Assembly: GCA_934533005.1 (NCBI GenBank) | Contig: CAKTBC010000047.1 | Span: 1 to 14,289, forward strand | Source: an uncultured Oscillospiraceae bacterium | GTDB taxonomy: Bacteria; Bacillota; Clostridia; Oscillospirales; Oscillospiraceae | Direction of reading: 5' to 3' | Length of the DNA stretch: 14,289 nucleotides | In this document: positions 6,143 to 13,159 of the stretch, in pieces | Position numbering within the stretch: position 1 is the first letter of the stretch | Layout of the letters: each line of letters opens with the position of its first letter | Translations under genes and position numbers: made by a program | Notes under the pieces: generated by a model | Database searches by the model: none | Seen by the model: only the letters and a program-made list of their open reading frames with translations | What the model was told of the DNA's origin: nothing

Positions 6143-6972
6143 AATACACAACCAGAAAGCGCACGACGGATATCGTCGTATCCATTGTAGCCATCGCTTT
6201 GGGTCTGGTGCTGATCTTCCCGGTGATCTACTGTATTCTTGGCGCCTTTAAAACTCCGGCGGAGTTTCTCTCGCCGCGCCTTCTGCCGAGCAGCTTTGCC
6301 TATACGCAGAACTTTAAGGACGCCATGCACCAAGCGCCCATGCTGCGCTATATGCTCAACTCGCTCATCATGGCGACGCTGGGAACGGTGGTTCGTCTGG
6401 TGTTTTCCATCAGCGCGGCCTTTGCGCTGACGCACTATGAGTTCCGCGGGAAAAACTTCTGCTTCTTCCTTGTTCTCGGCACGATGATGATGCCCGGCGA
6501 TACGCTGCTCATCACCAACTATGTGACCGTGTCCCGGATGGGCCTGCTCAATACGTATCTCGGCATGTGCATCACCGGCTTTGTCAGCGCCAGCCAGATG
6601 TTCATGCTCCGGCAGAAATTCCTTTCCGTTCCGAAGGATCTGCGCTACGCCGCCATGATTGACGGCTGCGGCGACCTGCGGTATATTCTCACCATCCTGA
6701 TGCCCATCTGCAAGCCGATCATCACGACGCTTTTCGTGCAGAGCTTCATCACGATCTGGAACGCCTATCTCTGGCCGCTGATCATTACGGCCAGCGCGCC
6801 CAATATGCGCACCATCATGGTGGGCATCACCAAGCTGAACTCCTGGGAGGACACCAACTACCAGCTTGTGCTGGCCGGTGTGACGATCTCTCTGATCCCG
6901 TCGTTCATCCTGTTCATCATTATGCGGCGGAACATGTCCAAGGGCGGCACGGAGGGAAGCCTTGTCGGCTGA
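6139..6972 (+). CDS. ABC importer permease, UgpE/MalG type
   Basis: This 277-residue protein is the second permease subunit of the same importer. It has an N-terminal membrane segment (about 10-34) followed by further segments near 72-96, 106-120, 139-157, 190-215 and 248-271. The EAA loop is AAMIDGCGDLRYILTILMPICKP (171-193), lacking the leading glutamate as often seen in MalG-type partners. The sequence ILGAFKTPAEF after the first segment and the C-terminal GGTEGSLVG are typical of this subunit. Its ATG overlaps the stop of the upstream permease, implying coupled translation. A terminator-like hairpin lies between it and the binding-protein gene. Confidence 0.93.
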   Translation: MKYTTRKRTTDIVVSIVAIALGLVLIFPVIYCILGAFKTPAEFLSPRLLPSSFAYTQNFKDAMHQAPMLRYMLNSLIMATLGTVVRLVFSISAAFALTHYEFRGKNFCFFLVLGTMMMPGDTLLITNYVTVSRMGLLNTYLGMCITGFVSASQMFMLRQKFLSVPKDLRYAAMIDGCGDLRYILTILMPICKPIITTLFVQSFITIWNAYLWPLIITASAPNMRTIMVGITKLNSWEDTNYQLVLAGVTISLIPSFILFIIMRRNMSKGGTEGSLVG

Positions 6973-6984
6973 TCTGTATTCCCC

Positions 6985-7011
6985 GGCGGGGCAGAAAGCC
7001 CCTGCCTTTTT
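6985..7011 (+). terminator. Terminator-like hairpin between permease and binding-protein genes
   Basis: GGC-GGGGC (6985-6992) pairs with GCCCC-T-GCC (6998-7006), with one bulged T and a five-base loop, followed by five Ts (7007-7011). It lies inside the operon, 12 bases after the permease stop. It could be a leaky terminator, or an RNA 3'-end stabiliser that sets subunit ratios. Confidence 0.6.
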
Positions 7012-7041
7012 GGAATAAAATCATTTTAGGAGGATTTACAC

Positions 7042-8430
7042 ATGAAAAAGATGCTGTCATTGCTTCTGACTCTGGTTTTGATCTTCTCTCTGGCCGCCTG
7101 CGGCAGCACGGGAGAGACCACGCCGGCCGAGCCCACTGCGGCTCCGGTCGAGGAGGAAGCCGCCCCGGTCGAGAGCCTGCTCGGCACGCAGCCGGTGGAG
7201 ATCACGTTCTGGCACTGCGCCTCGGACGAGGCCGGCGTCCTGATGGACAAGTACATTGAGGAGTTCAACAGCACCAACGAGTACGGCATCACCGTGAACG
7301 CCGTATATCAGGGGCAGTACTCCGACGCCAGCACGCTGCTCAAGGCGATCATCTCCGGCGGCAACTTTGAGGAGCTGCCCGACCTGATGCAGATGGACGC
7401 CACGGGCAAGATGACCTACTATAACTCCGGCAAGGCCTTTACCGTGGATCAGGCCGTGGCCGCTTACGCGGAGCCCGGCTGCCTGGACACCTATCTCTCC
7501 GCTGCTTTGGCCAACTGGCAGTTTGCCGGCAGCCAGCTCGGTCTGCCGTTTGCGACCTCTACCACCGTTTCCTACTACAACATGGACCTGCTGAAGGAAG
7601 CCGGCTGGGACAAGGTTCCCGAGACGTTTGACGATGTTATCCAGCTCTGTCAGGATATGCAGACCAAGGGCATGACCCAGAAGGTGCTGCAGACTGTACC
7701 GAATACCCCGACGCTCGCCAACTGGCTGGGTCAGCTCGGCAGCTATGTTGTCAATGAGAAGAACGGCTCGGAAGGCACCGCCACGGAGCTCGCCTGCATC
7801 GATAACGGCGCGCTTGCCACCTTCCTGACGCAGTGGAAGGCCATGTACGACGCCGGCGCGCTCATCAACGAGAGCGGCTCAGCCGATATGTTCATCGCCG
7901 GCGATCTCGCGATGATGACCAACTCTTCTTCCAACGTCGCCCCGGTTCTGGAAAAGGTCAACGGCGCCTTTGAAGTCGGCGTCGGCAAGTATCTGCGCGT
8001 GAGCGCCGATGCCTCCGACGGCGCTACCGTGTCCGGTTCCTGCCTGTCCATGTTCGATTCCGGCGACGATCTGCGCAAGGAGGCCTCCTGGGTCTTTATG
8101 CAGTATCTCACCTCCGCTGCCGTGCAGGCCGACTTTGCCGCCAACACCGGCTACATCCCCTCCAACACCGCGGCGCTGGACGAGGAAGCCTATAAGACCG
8201 TGACGGCGGAGTATCCGCAGTACCTGGTGGCGTATGACCAGCTCATTTCCACGCCGGCGGATATGCGCAGCGTTACGGTTGGCCCGTCCAAGGATTTCTA
8301 CTACGCGATCATGCAGGGCGTGTCTGACATGCTCGAGAACGATCAGACCGTGGAAGAAACGGTGGAGATCATGTCCGACGAGATGCAGAACCTGCTGACC
8401 GAGTACGCCCGGAACAACGCGGTCGCCTGA
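7042..8430 (+). CDS. Extracellular solute-binding lipoprotein, UgpB-like (first importer)
   Basis: This 462-residue substrate-capturing protein of the importer is anchored outside the membrane. It has a lipoprotein signal with lipobox LAAC and the lipidated cysteine C20. A low-complexity T/A/P/E linker (21-47) is followed by a family 1 solute-binding domain: VEITFWHCAS (52-61), GQYSDASTLLKAI (91-103), LPDLMQMD (112-119) and GLPFATSTTVSYYNMDLLKEAGWD (167-190), ending with segments like FAANTGYIPSN. These resemble UgpB, the glycerol-3-phosphate binder, and other CUT1 binders, but the ligand cannot be fixed from this. A strong site, TAGGAGG, precedes the ATG. The gene is flanked on both sides by terminator-like hairpins, consistent with separate control of its mRNA level. 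Confidence 0.93.
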   Translation: MKKMLSLLLTLVLIFSLAACGSTGETTPAEPTAAPVEEEAAPVESLLGTQPVEITFWHCASDEAGVLMDKYIEEFNSTNEYGITVNAVYQGQYSDASTLLKAIISGGNFEELPDLMQMDATGKMTYYNSGKAFTVDQAVAAYAEPGCLDTYLSAALANWQFAGSQLGLPFATSTTVSYYNMDLLKEAGWDKVPETFDDVIQLCQDMQTKGMTQKVLQTVPNTPTLANWLGQLGSYVVNEKNGSEGTATELACIDNGALATFLTQWKAMYDAGALINESGSADMFIAGDLAMMTNSSSNVAPVLEKVNGAFEVGVGKYLRVSADASDGATVSGSCLSMFDSGDDLRKEASWVFMQYLTSAAVQADFAANTGYIPSNTAALDEEAYKTVTAEYPQYLVAYDQLISTPADMRSVTVGPSKDFYYAIMQGVSDMLENDQTVEETVEIMSDEMQNLLTEYARNNAVA

Positions 8431-8453
8431 TTTCTGTTTTCCTCGGTATTCTA

Positions 8454-8479
8454 AAAAGGGCTGCGGAAGCAGCCCTTTT
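8454..8479 (+). terminator. Intrinsic terminator after the first binding-protein gene
   Basis: AAAAGGGCTGC (8454-8464) pairs perfectly with GCAGCCCTTTT (8469-8479) over a GGAA tetraloop. It lies 23 bases after the stop codon and 89 bases before the TIM-barrel gene. That gene has no obvious separate promoter in between, so read-through is likely needed for its expression. The symmetric A and T arms would also act leftward. Confidence 0.8.
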
Positions 8480-8567
8480 CTCCATTTGATTTTAGGCAGC
8501 GCCGCCGCATACCGGTGACGGCGATGCGCGGAGCTGCCCTTGAATAAAAAAGCAAAGGAGCGCCAAT

Positions 8568-9473
8568 ATGGAGATTTCCACATCTACAAACATCTGCGCC
8601 TTTACCCCCGGACGGGAGCGCAACGGCTTCGATTTCTGCATTGCCCAGTGCGCCCAGGGCGGTTATAAGGTTCTGGACATCAATTTCTGCGAATCCATGA
8701 ATCCGCATTCCCGGATGCGGAACGACGATTGGCAGGACTATGTAAAAGACATCGCGGAAATGGGACGGCGCTGGGGCGTCGTGTTCCGCCAGTCCCATCT
8801 GCCGTATTACGACATTTTCGCCGAGAACGACGAGGATAAAGTCAAAACCATGGAAGAGCTGATCCGCCGTTCCATTATCGCTTCGGCGGAGCTGGGCGTG
8901 GAGTGGACGGTAACGCATCCCGGCACGGTGTATTCCGCCGGACCGGACATGTCCGTTTCCAAGGAAAAGAATCTGGAGTACTACAGCCGCCATGTGGCAA
9001 CGGCGCGGGAAAACGGCATCGGCATCTGCCTGGAGAACGACTTTGAGTATCGCCCCCGCCAGCCCATGCAGCGCATCTACTGCGCCAGCATTTACGAGCT
9101 GATCGATCTCGTAGATGCGTTCGGAGACCCGCAGCACGTTGGCGTGTGCTACGATTTCGGCCACGCCAATCTGGGTGGACACGACTTCCACCGGCAGAAC
9201 CTGAATCTCATCGGCTCCCGGCTCCATGCCATCCACGTGCAGGACAATCACGGCGTGGCCGACGAGCATTTGATGCCCTTCCACGGCAACATCGACTGGG
9301 CCGAGGCTATGGCCGGTCTGGCGGATATCGGTTTTGAGGGCGATCTGACCTATGAGATCCAGGAGTTCGGCCGGTATCTCCCCAACGATCAGAAGCATCT
9401 GGTGGTGGAATATTCCATGAAGATCGGCAAGGTGCTGATGGAAATGTATGAAAAGGCCAAAGCCGCAAAGTAA
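8568..9473 (+). CDS. Xylose isomerase-like TIM-barrel sugar isomerase/epimerase
   Basis: This 301-residue protein belongs to the AP endonuclease 2/xylose isomerase-like TIM-barrel superfamily (sugar phosphate isomerases/epimerases, inosose dehydratases, ketose 3-epimerases). The expected metal and acid-base residues at strand ends are visible: H77 (RQSHLPY), H117 (THPGT), E156 (GICLEND), D196 and H199 (CYDFGHAN), H223/D226 (AIHVQDNHG), H234 and H239 (DEHLMPFHGNIDW) and E263 (LTYEIQ). It probably isomerises or epimerises the imported compound or its oxidation product in the cytosol. AAAGGAG lies seven bases before the ATG. It is the last gene of the importer operon and is followed by a strong terminator. 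Confidence 0.88.
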   Translation: MEISTSTNICAFTPGRERNGFDFCIAQCAQGGYKVLDINFCESMNPHSRMRNDDWQDYVKDIAEMGRRWGVVFRQSHLPYYDIFAENDEDKVKTMEELIRRSIIASAELGVEWTVTHPGTVYSAGPDMSVSKEKNLEYYSRHVATARENGIGICLENDFEYRPRQPMQRIYCASIYELIDLVDAFGDPQHVGVCYDFGHANLGGHDFHRQNLNLIGSRLHAIHVQDNHGVADEHLMPFHGNIDWAEAMAGLADIGFEGDLTYEIQEFGRYLPNDQKHLVVEYSMKIGKVLMEMYEKAKAAK

Positions 9474-9519
9474 ACAAAAAAGTGAAGCACAGCCTTCCCG
9501 GCGGCTTCCCCAAGAAAGA

Positions 9520-9561
9520 GGTCTGCCCGACGTAGTTTCTGCGTCGGGCAGACCATTTTTT
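9520..9561 (+). terminator. Strong terminator of the importer operon
   Basis: GGTCTGCCCGACG (9520-9532) pairs perfectly with CGTCGGGCAGACC (9542-9554) over a nine-base loop, followed by A and six Ts (9556-9561). It closes the first catabolic module. Confidence 0.93.
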
Positions 9562-9638
9562 GTTTAGCGTTTCTACTAAGAATCTGCCGGAGAAAAAGTG
9601 CAAAATGACAAATCTTCCCGGGACGACACGGTTCTCTA

Positions 9639-9667
9639 TTGACGGGGTATACAATCTATACTATGAT
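9639..9667 (+). promoter_or_regulatory. Sigma-A-type promoter of the GntR-transporter operon
   Basis: TTGACG (9639-9644), a 17-base spacer and TATGAT (9662-9667), with the start near 9674. The spacer contains two TATAC copies (9648-9652 and 9657-9661) that echo the operator core just downstream. Confidence 0.82.
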
Positions 9668-9676
9668 GAACGAACT

Positions 9677-9694
9677 AACTGGTATATACCAGTT
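9677..9694. promoter_or_regulatory. Perfect 18-bp palindrome, probable HutC/GntR operator
   Basis: AACTGGTATATACCAGTT is its own reverse complement. Its core GTATATAC matches the GT-N-TA-N-AC operator pattern described for HutC-subfamily GntR regulators, and the gene immediately downstream encodes such a regulator. It sits right at the predicted transcription start, an ideal place for repression, so the operon is probably autoregulated. Confidence 0.85.
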
Positions 9695-9736
9695 GCCCAT
9701 CATGGCGGATTTCGCCGGAACGGAGGAGCGCACATC

Positions 9737-10504
9737 ATGCAGGAACGCGCGCTCTATAAAACGATACGCGACGATCTCCTCCGCGCCATTGAAAACGGCT
9801 CTCTTCAGCCCGATCAGGCGCTCCCCTCGGAGCGCGAGCTCTGCCAGCGGTACGGCACGAGCCGCATGACCGTGCGCCACGCTGTCGCGGAGCTCGAATC
9901 GCTCGGCTCGGTATACCGTATGCAGGGCAAGGGGACGTTCGTTTCCGCCAGCAAGCTCATCCAGCCGCTCATGCAGGTCTCCGGCTTCACGGAGGACATG
10001 GCAAAGCGCGGCAAGAAGGCGAGCTCGCAGATTCTCTTCGCCGGAGAGAAGAAGGCAGACGCGGCCATCGCGCGCGGTCTTCGCATCGCGCCCGGCGAGC
10101 CATACATCCTCATCCGCCGCCTCCGCCTGGCCGACGGCGTGCCGATGGCCATTGAACATACCGCGCTTAACGCCACGCTCTGCCGAGGCATTCTCGATAC
10201 CGATCTGAAGAACCACTCCCTTTATGCGGCACTCACGAGCCGCGGCCTCACGCTCAAGACCGGCGACCAGTACATGGAAGCCGCACTCTCAGACGCGGCG
10301 CAGGCACGGCTTCTCGATATCCCGGAGGGCGCGCCCGTGCTGCTCATCGAGCGCCACGTCACAAACCCCGAGGGCGTCACCGTGGAGGTGACGTATTCGG
10401 CCTATCGGGGCGACAGCTACCGGTTCTACATCGAATTCGACGGCGTGAACCGGGCCAACACCGTATCCACATCCCCCAAAGGGATCTCGGATAATATTAT
10501 TTAA
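9737..10504 (+). CDS. GntR-family regulator, HutC subfamily (UTRA domain)
   Basis: This 255-residue transcription factor has an N-terminal winged helix (about 5-70) with LPSERELCQRYGTSRMTVRHAV (29-50) and the wing QGKGTFV (63-69). It is joined to a UTRA effector-binding domain (about 90-235) ending RFYIEFDG. UTRA domains typically bind small metabolites such as sugar phosphates, and binding releases the operator. The open frame extends upstream to 9560, but ATG 9737 is the start: it follows CGGAGGAG, the family N-terminus begins here, and the longer frame would cross the promoter and operator. It is the first gene of the operon, 21 bases before the second binding-protein gene, and probably represses its own promoter and the transporter. 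Confidence 0.95.
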   Translation: MQERALYKTIRDDLLRAIENGSLQPDQALPSERELCQRYGTSRMTVRHAVAELESLGSVYRMQGKGTFVSASKLIQPLMQVSGFTEDMAKRGKKASSQILFAGEKKADAAIARGLRIAPGEPYILIRRLRLADGVPMAIEHTALNATLCRGILDTDLKNHSLYAALTSRGLTLKTGDQYMEAALSDAAQARLLDIPEGAPVLLIERHVTNPEGVTVEVTYSAYRGDSYRFYIEFDGVNRANTVSTSPKGISDNII

Positions 10505-10525
10505 GGAAGAAAAAGGAGCGTCAAC

Positions 10526-11956
10526 ATGAAAAAGATCCTTGCACTGATCCTTGCCCTCGTTATGCTCTTCGCTCTCGCCGCCTGCGGCCAGCAGCCCGCT
10601 GCGCAGGAGCCGACCGAAGCGCCTGCCGAGCAGCCCGCGGAACAGCCCGCCGAGCAGCCGGCGGAAGAGGAGCCCACCCCCGACACCATCACCGTGATGG
10701 TTCCCCCGGTCTCCGGCACCTACCTGGACGACATCGATACCTGGGTCGCCGAATTCACCGCTATGTATCCCCACCTCACCGTGGAAGTGATCAAGACCTC
10801 CTGGGAAGATCACAACAGCAAGCTCTCCACCATGGCGAACGCCGGCGAAGCTCCGGACATCGCGGAGGTCTCCTACTCCTCCATCGGCAGCTTTGTTGAG
10901 CTGGGCGTCGCTGTCGACATCGCGAAGTACATGGATGCCGACCGTCTTGCGGACTACGACCAGAACGCTCTCGACTACATGACCATTGAGAACACCCTCT
11001 ATGGCCTCCCCCTGTACATCACCATTCAGTCCATCGGCGGCAATAAGGAAATGCTCGAGGCCGCCGGCGCGGATCTTGCGAAGATCCAGTCCGAAGGCTG
11101 GACCTACGAGGAGTTCCTCGAAGTCATCAAGAACGGCACCACCGACGACTGCTTCGGCTTCGTGTTCGCCAACTCCGGCGTCACCGCGTCCGACTTCCTG
11201 AACATCTTCGGCGTCGCCGCGGGTCTCACCAATGCGTTTACCGAGGATCTCAAGTACGCCTACACCTCCGACAACATGCTCAAGCTCCTCGAGATCGTGG
11301 AAGAGATGACGAAGTCCGGCTATATGCCCAACTACGGTGTCGAAGCCGGCCAGCGCATGACTATGTGCCAGGAAGGCAAGGCCATGATCTTCGGCAAGGC
11401 CATGCCGCTCTTCGAGAACAACATCAACACGAACAACCAGCGCATCGCGGATAAGGATCCCAAGGCTGTTGGCACCGAGCCCATCCAGTACGCGTTCCTG
11501 CCCGTCCCGACGATGGAAGGCGCGGAAGCGTCCTGCTTCGGCTCCGTGGACGGCATGATCGCCCTCCAGAACCGCAACACCACCGAGGAGCACCTGAAGA
11601 ACGTCTGCCTCTTCATGGATTACCTCTGCTCCGGCGAGCGTGTTGCTGCCGTTGACCAGACCCTGCTCCTTGAGCCCGTCTGCCAGTCCGGCCGCGACGC
11701 TTACGTCTCCCCCGAAGGCCTTGACGAAGGCAACGTTGCCTCTGCCGCCCGCTGCATTGGCCTGGTCGTCGCCCCTCCCGCCGGCGTGACCGCCGAGCAG
11801 AGCGCTGCTGCTAAGACCATCATGGACGAGACCATCATCCCGAAGTTCCAGGCTCTCCTTGCCGGCGAAGCCACCGCGCAGGAAGTCTATGACGCTGTCT
11901 CTGCCGCTGCTGTCGAAGCGTTCGGCGCCGACGGCTGCGTCTCCGGCGCTCTCTGA
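10526..11956 (+). CDS. Extracellular solute-binding lipoprotein (second importer)
   Basis: This 476-residue family 1 solute-binding protein has a lipoprotein signal, lipobox LAAC and lipidated C20. A linker (21-53) contains three tandem AEQP repeats (34-45) and is rich in Pro, Gln and Glu. The binding domain begins at TITVMVPPVSG (54-64), with APDIAEV (109-115), LYGLPLYITIQ (158-168) and GWTYEEFLEV (191-200). It resembles carbohydrate binders of CUT1 importers but is clearly different from the binder at 7042 apart from a near-identical signal-peptide style. AAAAAGGAG precedes the ATG by seven bases. Its codon use is strongly biased to C-ending codons, suggesting high expression. A 565-residue antisense frame over it (10289-11986) is a shadow of that bias. 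Confidence 0.93.
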   Translation: MKKILALILALVMLFALAACGQQPAAQEPTEAPAEQPAEQPAEQPAEEEPTPDTITVMVPPVSGTYLDDIDTWVAEFTAMYPHLTVEVIKTSWEDHNSKLSTMANAGEAPDIAEVSYSSIGSFVELGVAVDIAKYMDADRLADYDQNALDYMTIENTLYGLPLYITIQSIGGNKEMLEAAGADLAKIQSEGWTYEEFLEVIKNGTTDDCFGFVFANSGVTASDFLNIFGVAAGLTNAFTEDLKYAYTSDNMLKLLEIVEEMTKSGYMPNYGVEAGQRMTMCQEGKAMIFGKAMPLFENNINTNNQRIADKDPKAVGTEPIQYAFLPVPTMEGAEASCFGSVDGMIALQNRNTTEEHLKNVCLFMDYLCSGERVAAVDQTLLLEPVCQSGRDAYVSPEGLDEGNVASAARCIGLVVAPPAGVTAEQSAAAKTIMDETIIPKFQALLAGEATAQEVYDAVSAAAVEAFGADGCVSGAL

Positions 11957-11993
11957 GAGCTGACGGATATTCAGTAAATACAGCAACCAACCG

Positions 11994-12024
11994 TTGCCCC
12001 GCCCGGCATGGCCGGGCGGGGCAA
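11994..12024 (+). repeat. Strong 14-bp hairpin after the second binding-protein gene
   Basis: TTGCCCCGCCCGGC (11994-12007) pairs perfectly with GCCGGGCGGGGCAA (12011-12024) over an ATG loop. Only TTCATTTC follows, so termination should be weak. It lies 37 bases past the stop codon and probably protects the upstream mRNA or partly terminates transcription. Confidence 0.75.
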
Positions 12025-12035
12025 TTCATTTCATG

Positions 12036-12181
12036 CCGAAGCATTGCTTCGGGATGAGGTGGCTGCGGCTCGCCGCAGCGCACTCGCTGTCGCTCGCACG
12101 TTTGCGAGCCGAGAAGAATTTTCTCCGACGCACATGTCGCCGGAGAAAATGATCTCATTTATTTGCTCCTGCGGGAGCAAA
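12036..12181 (+). repeat. Array of five nested hairpins between binding-protein and permease genes
   Basis: Consecutive inverted repeats fill this stretch: CCGAAGC/GCTTCGG (12036-12052), GCTGCGG/CCGCAGC (12062-12079), GCTCGCA/TGCGAGC (12092-12109), ATTTTCTCCG/CGGAGAAAAT (12118-12150) and TTTGCTCC/GGAGCAAA (12162-12181). All stems are perfect, with loops of 3-4 bases except the fourth, which spans 13. None has a proper T-run. The density suggests a palindromic (REP-like or MITE-like) mobile repeat or a structured RNA rather than ordinary terminators. The reading frame across it (12008-12238) has no recognisable domain. Confidence 0.7.
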
Positions 12182-12234
12182 CTCTGCGAGGCTTTGATAG
12201 AGCCGCGTTTGATTCGATTCGTGGAGGGAAGACT

Positions 12235-13146
12235 ATGAGCAAAGCCAGAGGAAGAACGCTTGCCGACCGCCGGTTCCGGTTCACCAGCGAGGATGGGTGG
12301 GGCTATTTCTTCATATTTGTCGCCATGGTGGTGTTCGTGATATTCACGCTCTACCCCGTGGTCAGCGCCGTGCGCACGAGCTTTTTGAAGTATAAGCCCT
12401 TTGGCTCGGAATTCATCGGGCTGAAGAACTATATCGATACCTTCAAAAGCCCGCTTTTTTATAAGGCGGTGAAGAACACCATTGTGTACACGGTCGTTGT
12501 GGTTCCTCTGTCGCTGCTGATCGCCTTCTCCATCGCAATCATGATCTTGCCGTTCAAAAAGAGAACGCAGGCAGTGTTCAAATCCATTTATTATCTGCCC
12601 GGCATCGCCTCGGGCGTGGCGCTCTCGGTCGTGTGGCTGTGGCTGTACGATTCTTCGCCGGACGGCCTTTTCAACCGGGTGCTGCTGTTCTTCGGCCTGC
12701 CGATGCAGAACTGGCTCTCCAGCTCGAAAACGTCCATGCTCTCGCTGATGCTCATGGCGATCCTCTCCGGCCAGGGCACGAACATCATCATCTACATAGC
12801 CGCGCTCCTCGGCATTGACAACAGCTACTTTGAAGCCGCCGAGCTCGACGGCGCCACGTTCTTCCAGAAGGTGCGCTATATTGTCTTCCCGCTCGTGAAG
12901 CCGACGACGCTGTTCCTTCTCGTGACGGGCATCATCGGCTCGTTCCAGGTATTCCAGAACGCCTTCATGATGACCGGCGGCGGCCCGGACAACAGCACAA
13001 CGATGATCGGTCTTCTCATCTATAAGAACGCCTTTGAGTACTCCAAGTTCGGTCTCGCCTGCGCGCAGGCCATATTGCTCGCCATTGTCATCGCGCTCAT
13101 CTCGCTTGTGCAGTTCAAGCTCATGGGCACGGACGTCGAATACTGA
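12235..13146 (+). CDS. ABC importer permease, MalF/UgpA type (second importer)
   Basis: This 303-residue membrane subunit has segments near 22-42, 81-105, 120-138, 169-188, 212-232 and 266-291. The EAA loop EAAELDGATFFQKVRYIVFPL (190-210) matches the family pattern exactly. MTGGGPDNSTT (236-246) is another conserved MalF-type stretch. The open frame reaches back to 12163, but ATG 12235 has GGAGG seven bases upstream and begins the normal basic N-terminus. It follows the hairpin array after the second binding-protein gene and precedes its partner permease by 13 bases. It is distinct in sequence from the permease at 5255. Confidence 0.95.
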   Translation: MSKARGRTLADRRFRFTSEDGWGYFFIFVAMVVFVIFTLYPVVSAVRTSFLKYKPFGSEFIGLKNYIDTFKSPLFYKAVKNTIVYTVVVVPLSLLIAFSIAIMILPFKKRTQAVFKSIYYLPGIASGVALSVVWLWLYDSSPDGLFNRVLLFFGLPMQNWLSSSKTSMLSLMLMAILSGQGTNIIIYIAALLGIDNSYFEAAELDGATFFQKVRYIVFPLVKPTTLFLLVTGIIGSFQVFQNAFMMTGGGPDNSTTMIGLLIYKNAFEYSKFGLACAQAILLAIVIALISLVQFKLMGTDVEY

Positions 13147-13159
13147 AAGGAGGCACGGT

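Noticed and set aside
5048..6151. 367-residue antisense frame over the first permease
   Set aside because: Composition rich in His, Arg and Gln with no domain; it is the shadow of a clear permease with an intact EAA loop.
10289..11986. Long 565-residue antisense reading frame over the second binding-protein gene
   Set aside because: It has no recognisable domain, no ribosome binding site, and a repetitive Gly/Val/His/Asp composition expected from the reverse of a gene with C-ending codon bias. The plus-strand lipoprotein is unambiguous.
12008..12238. 76-residue frame across the hairpin array
   Set aside because: It starts in the loop of a hairpin without a ribosome binding site and covers six inverted repeats, which explain the sequence better. 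It could be annotated as hypothetical in copies of a repeat.
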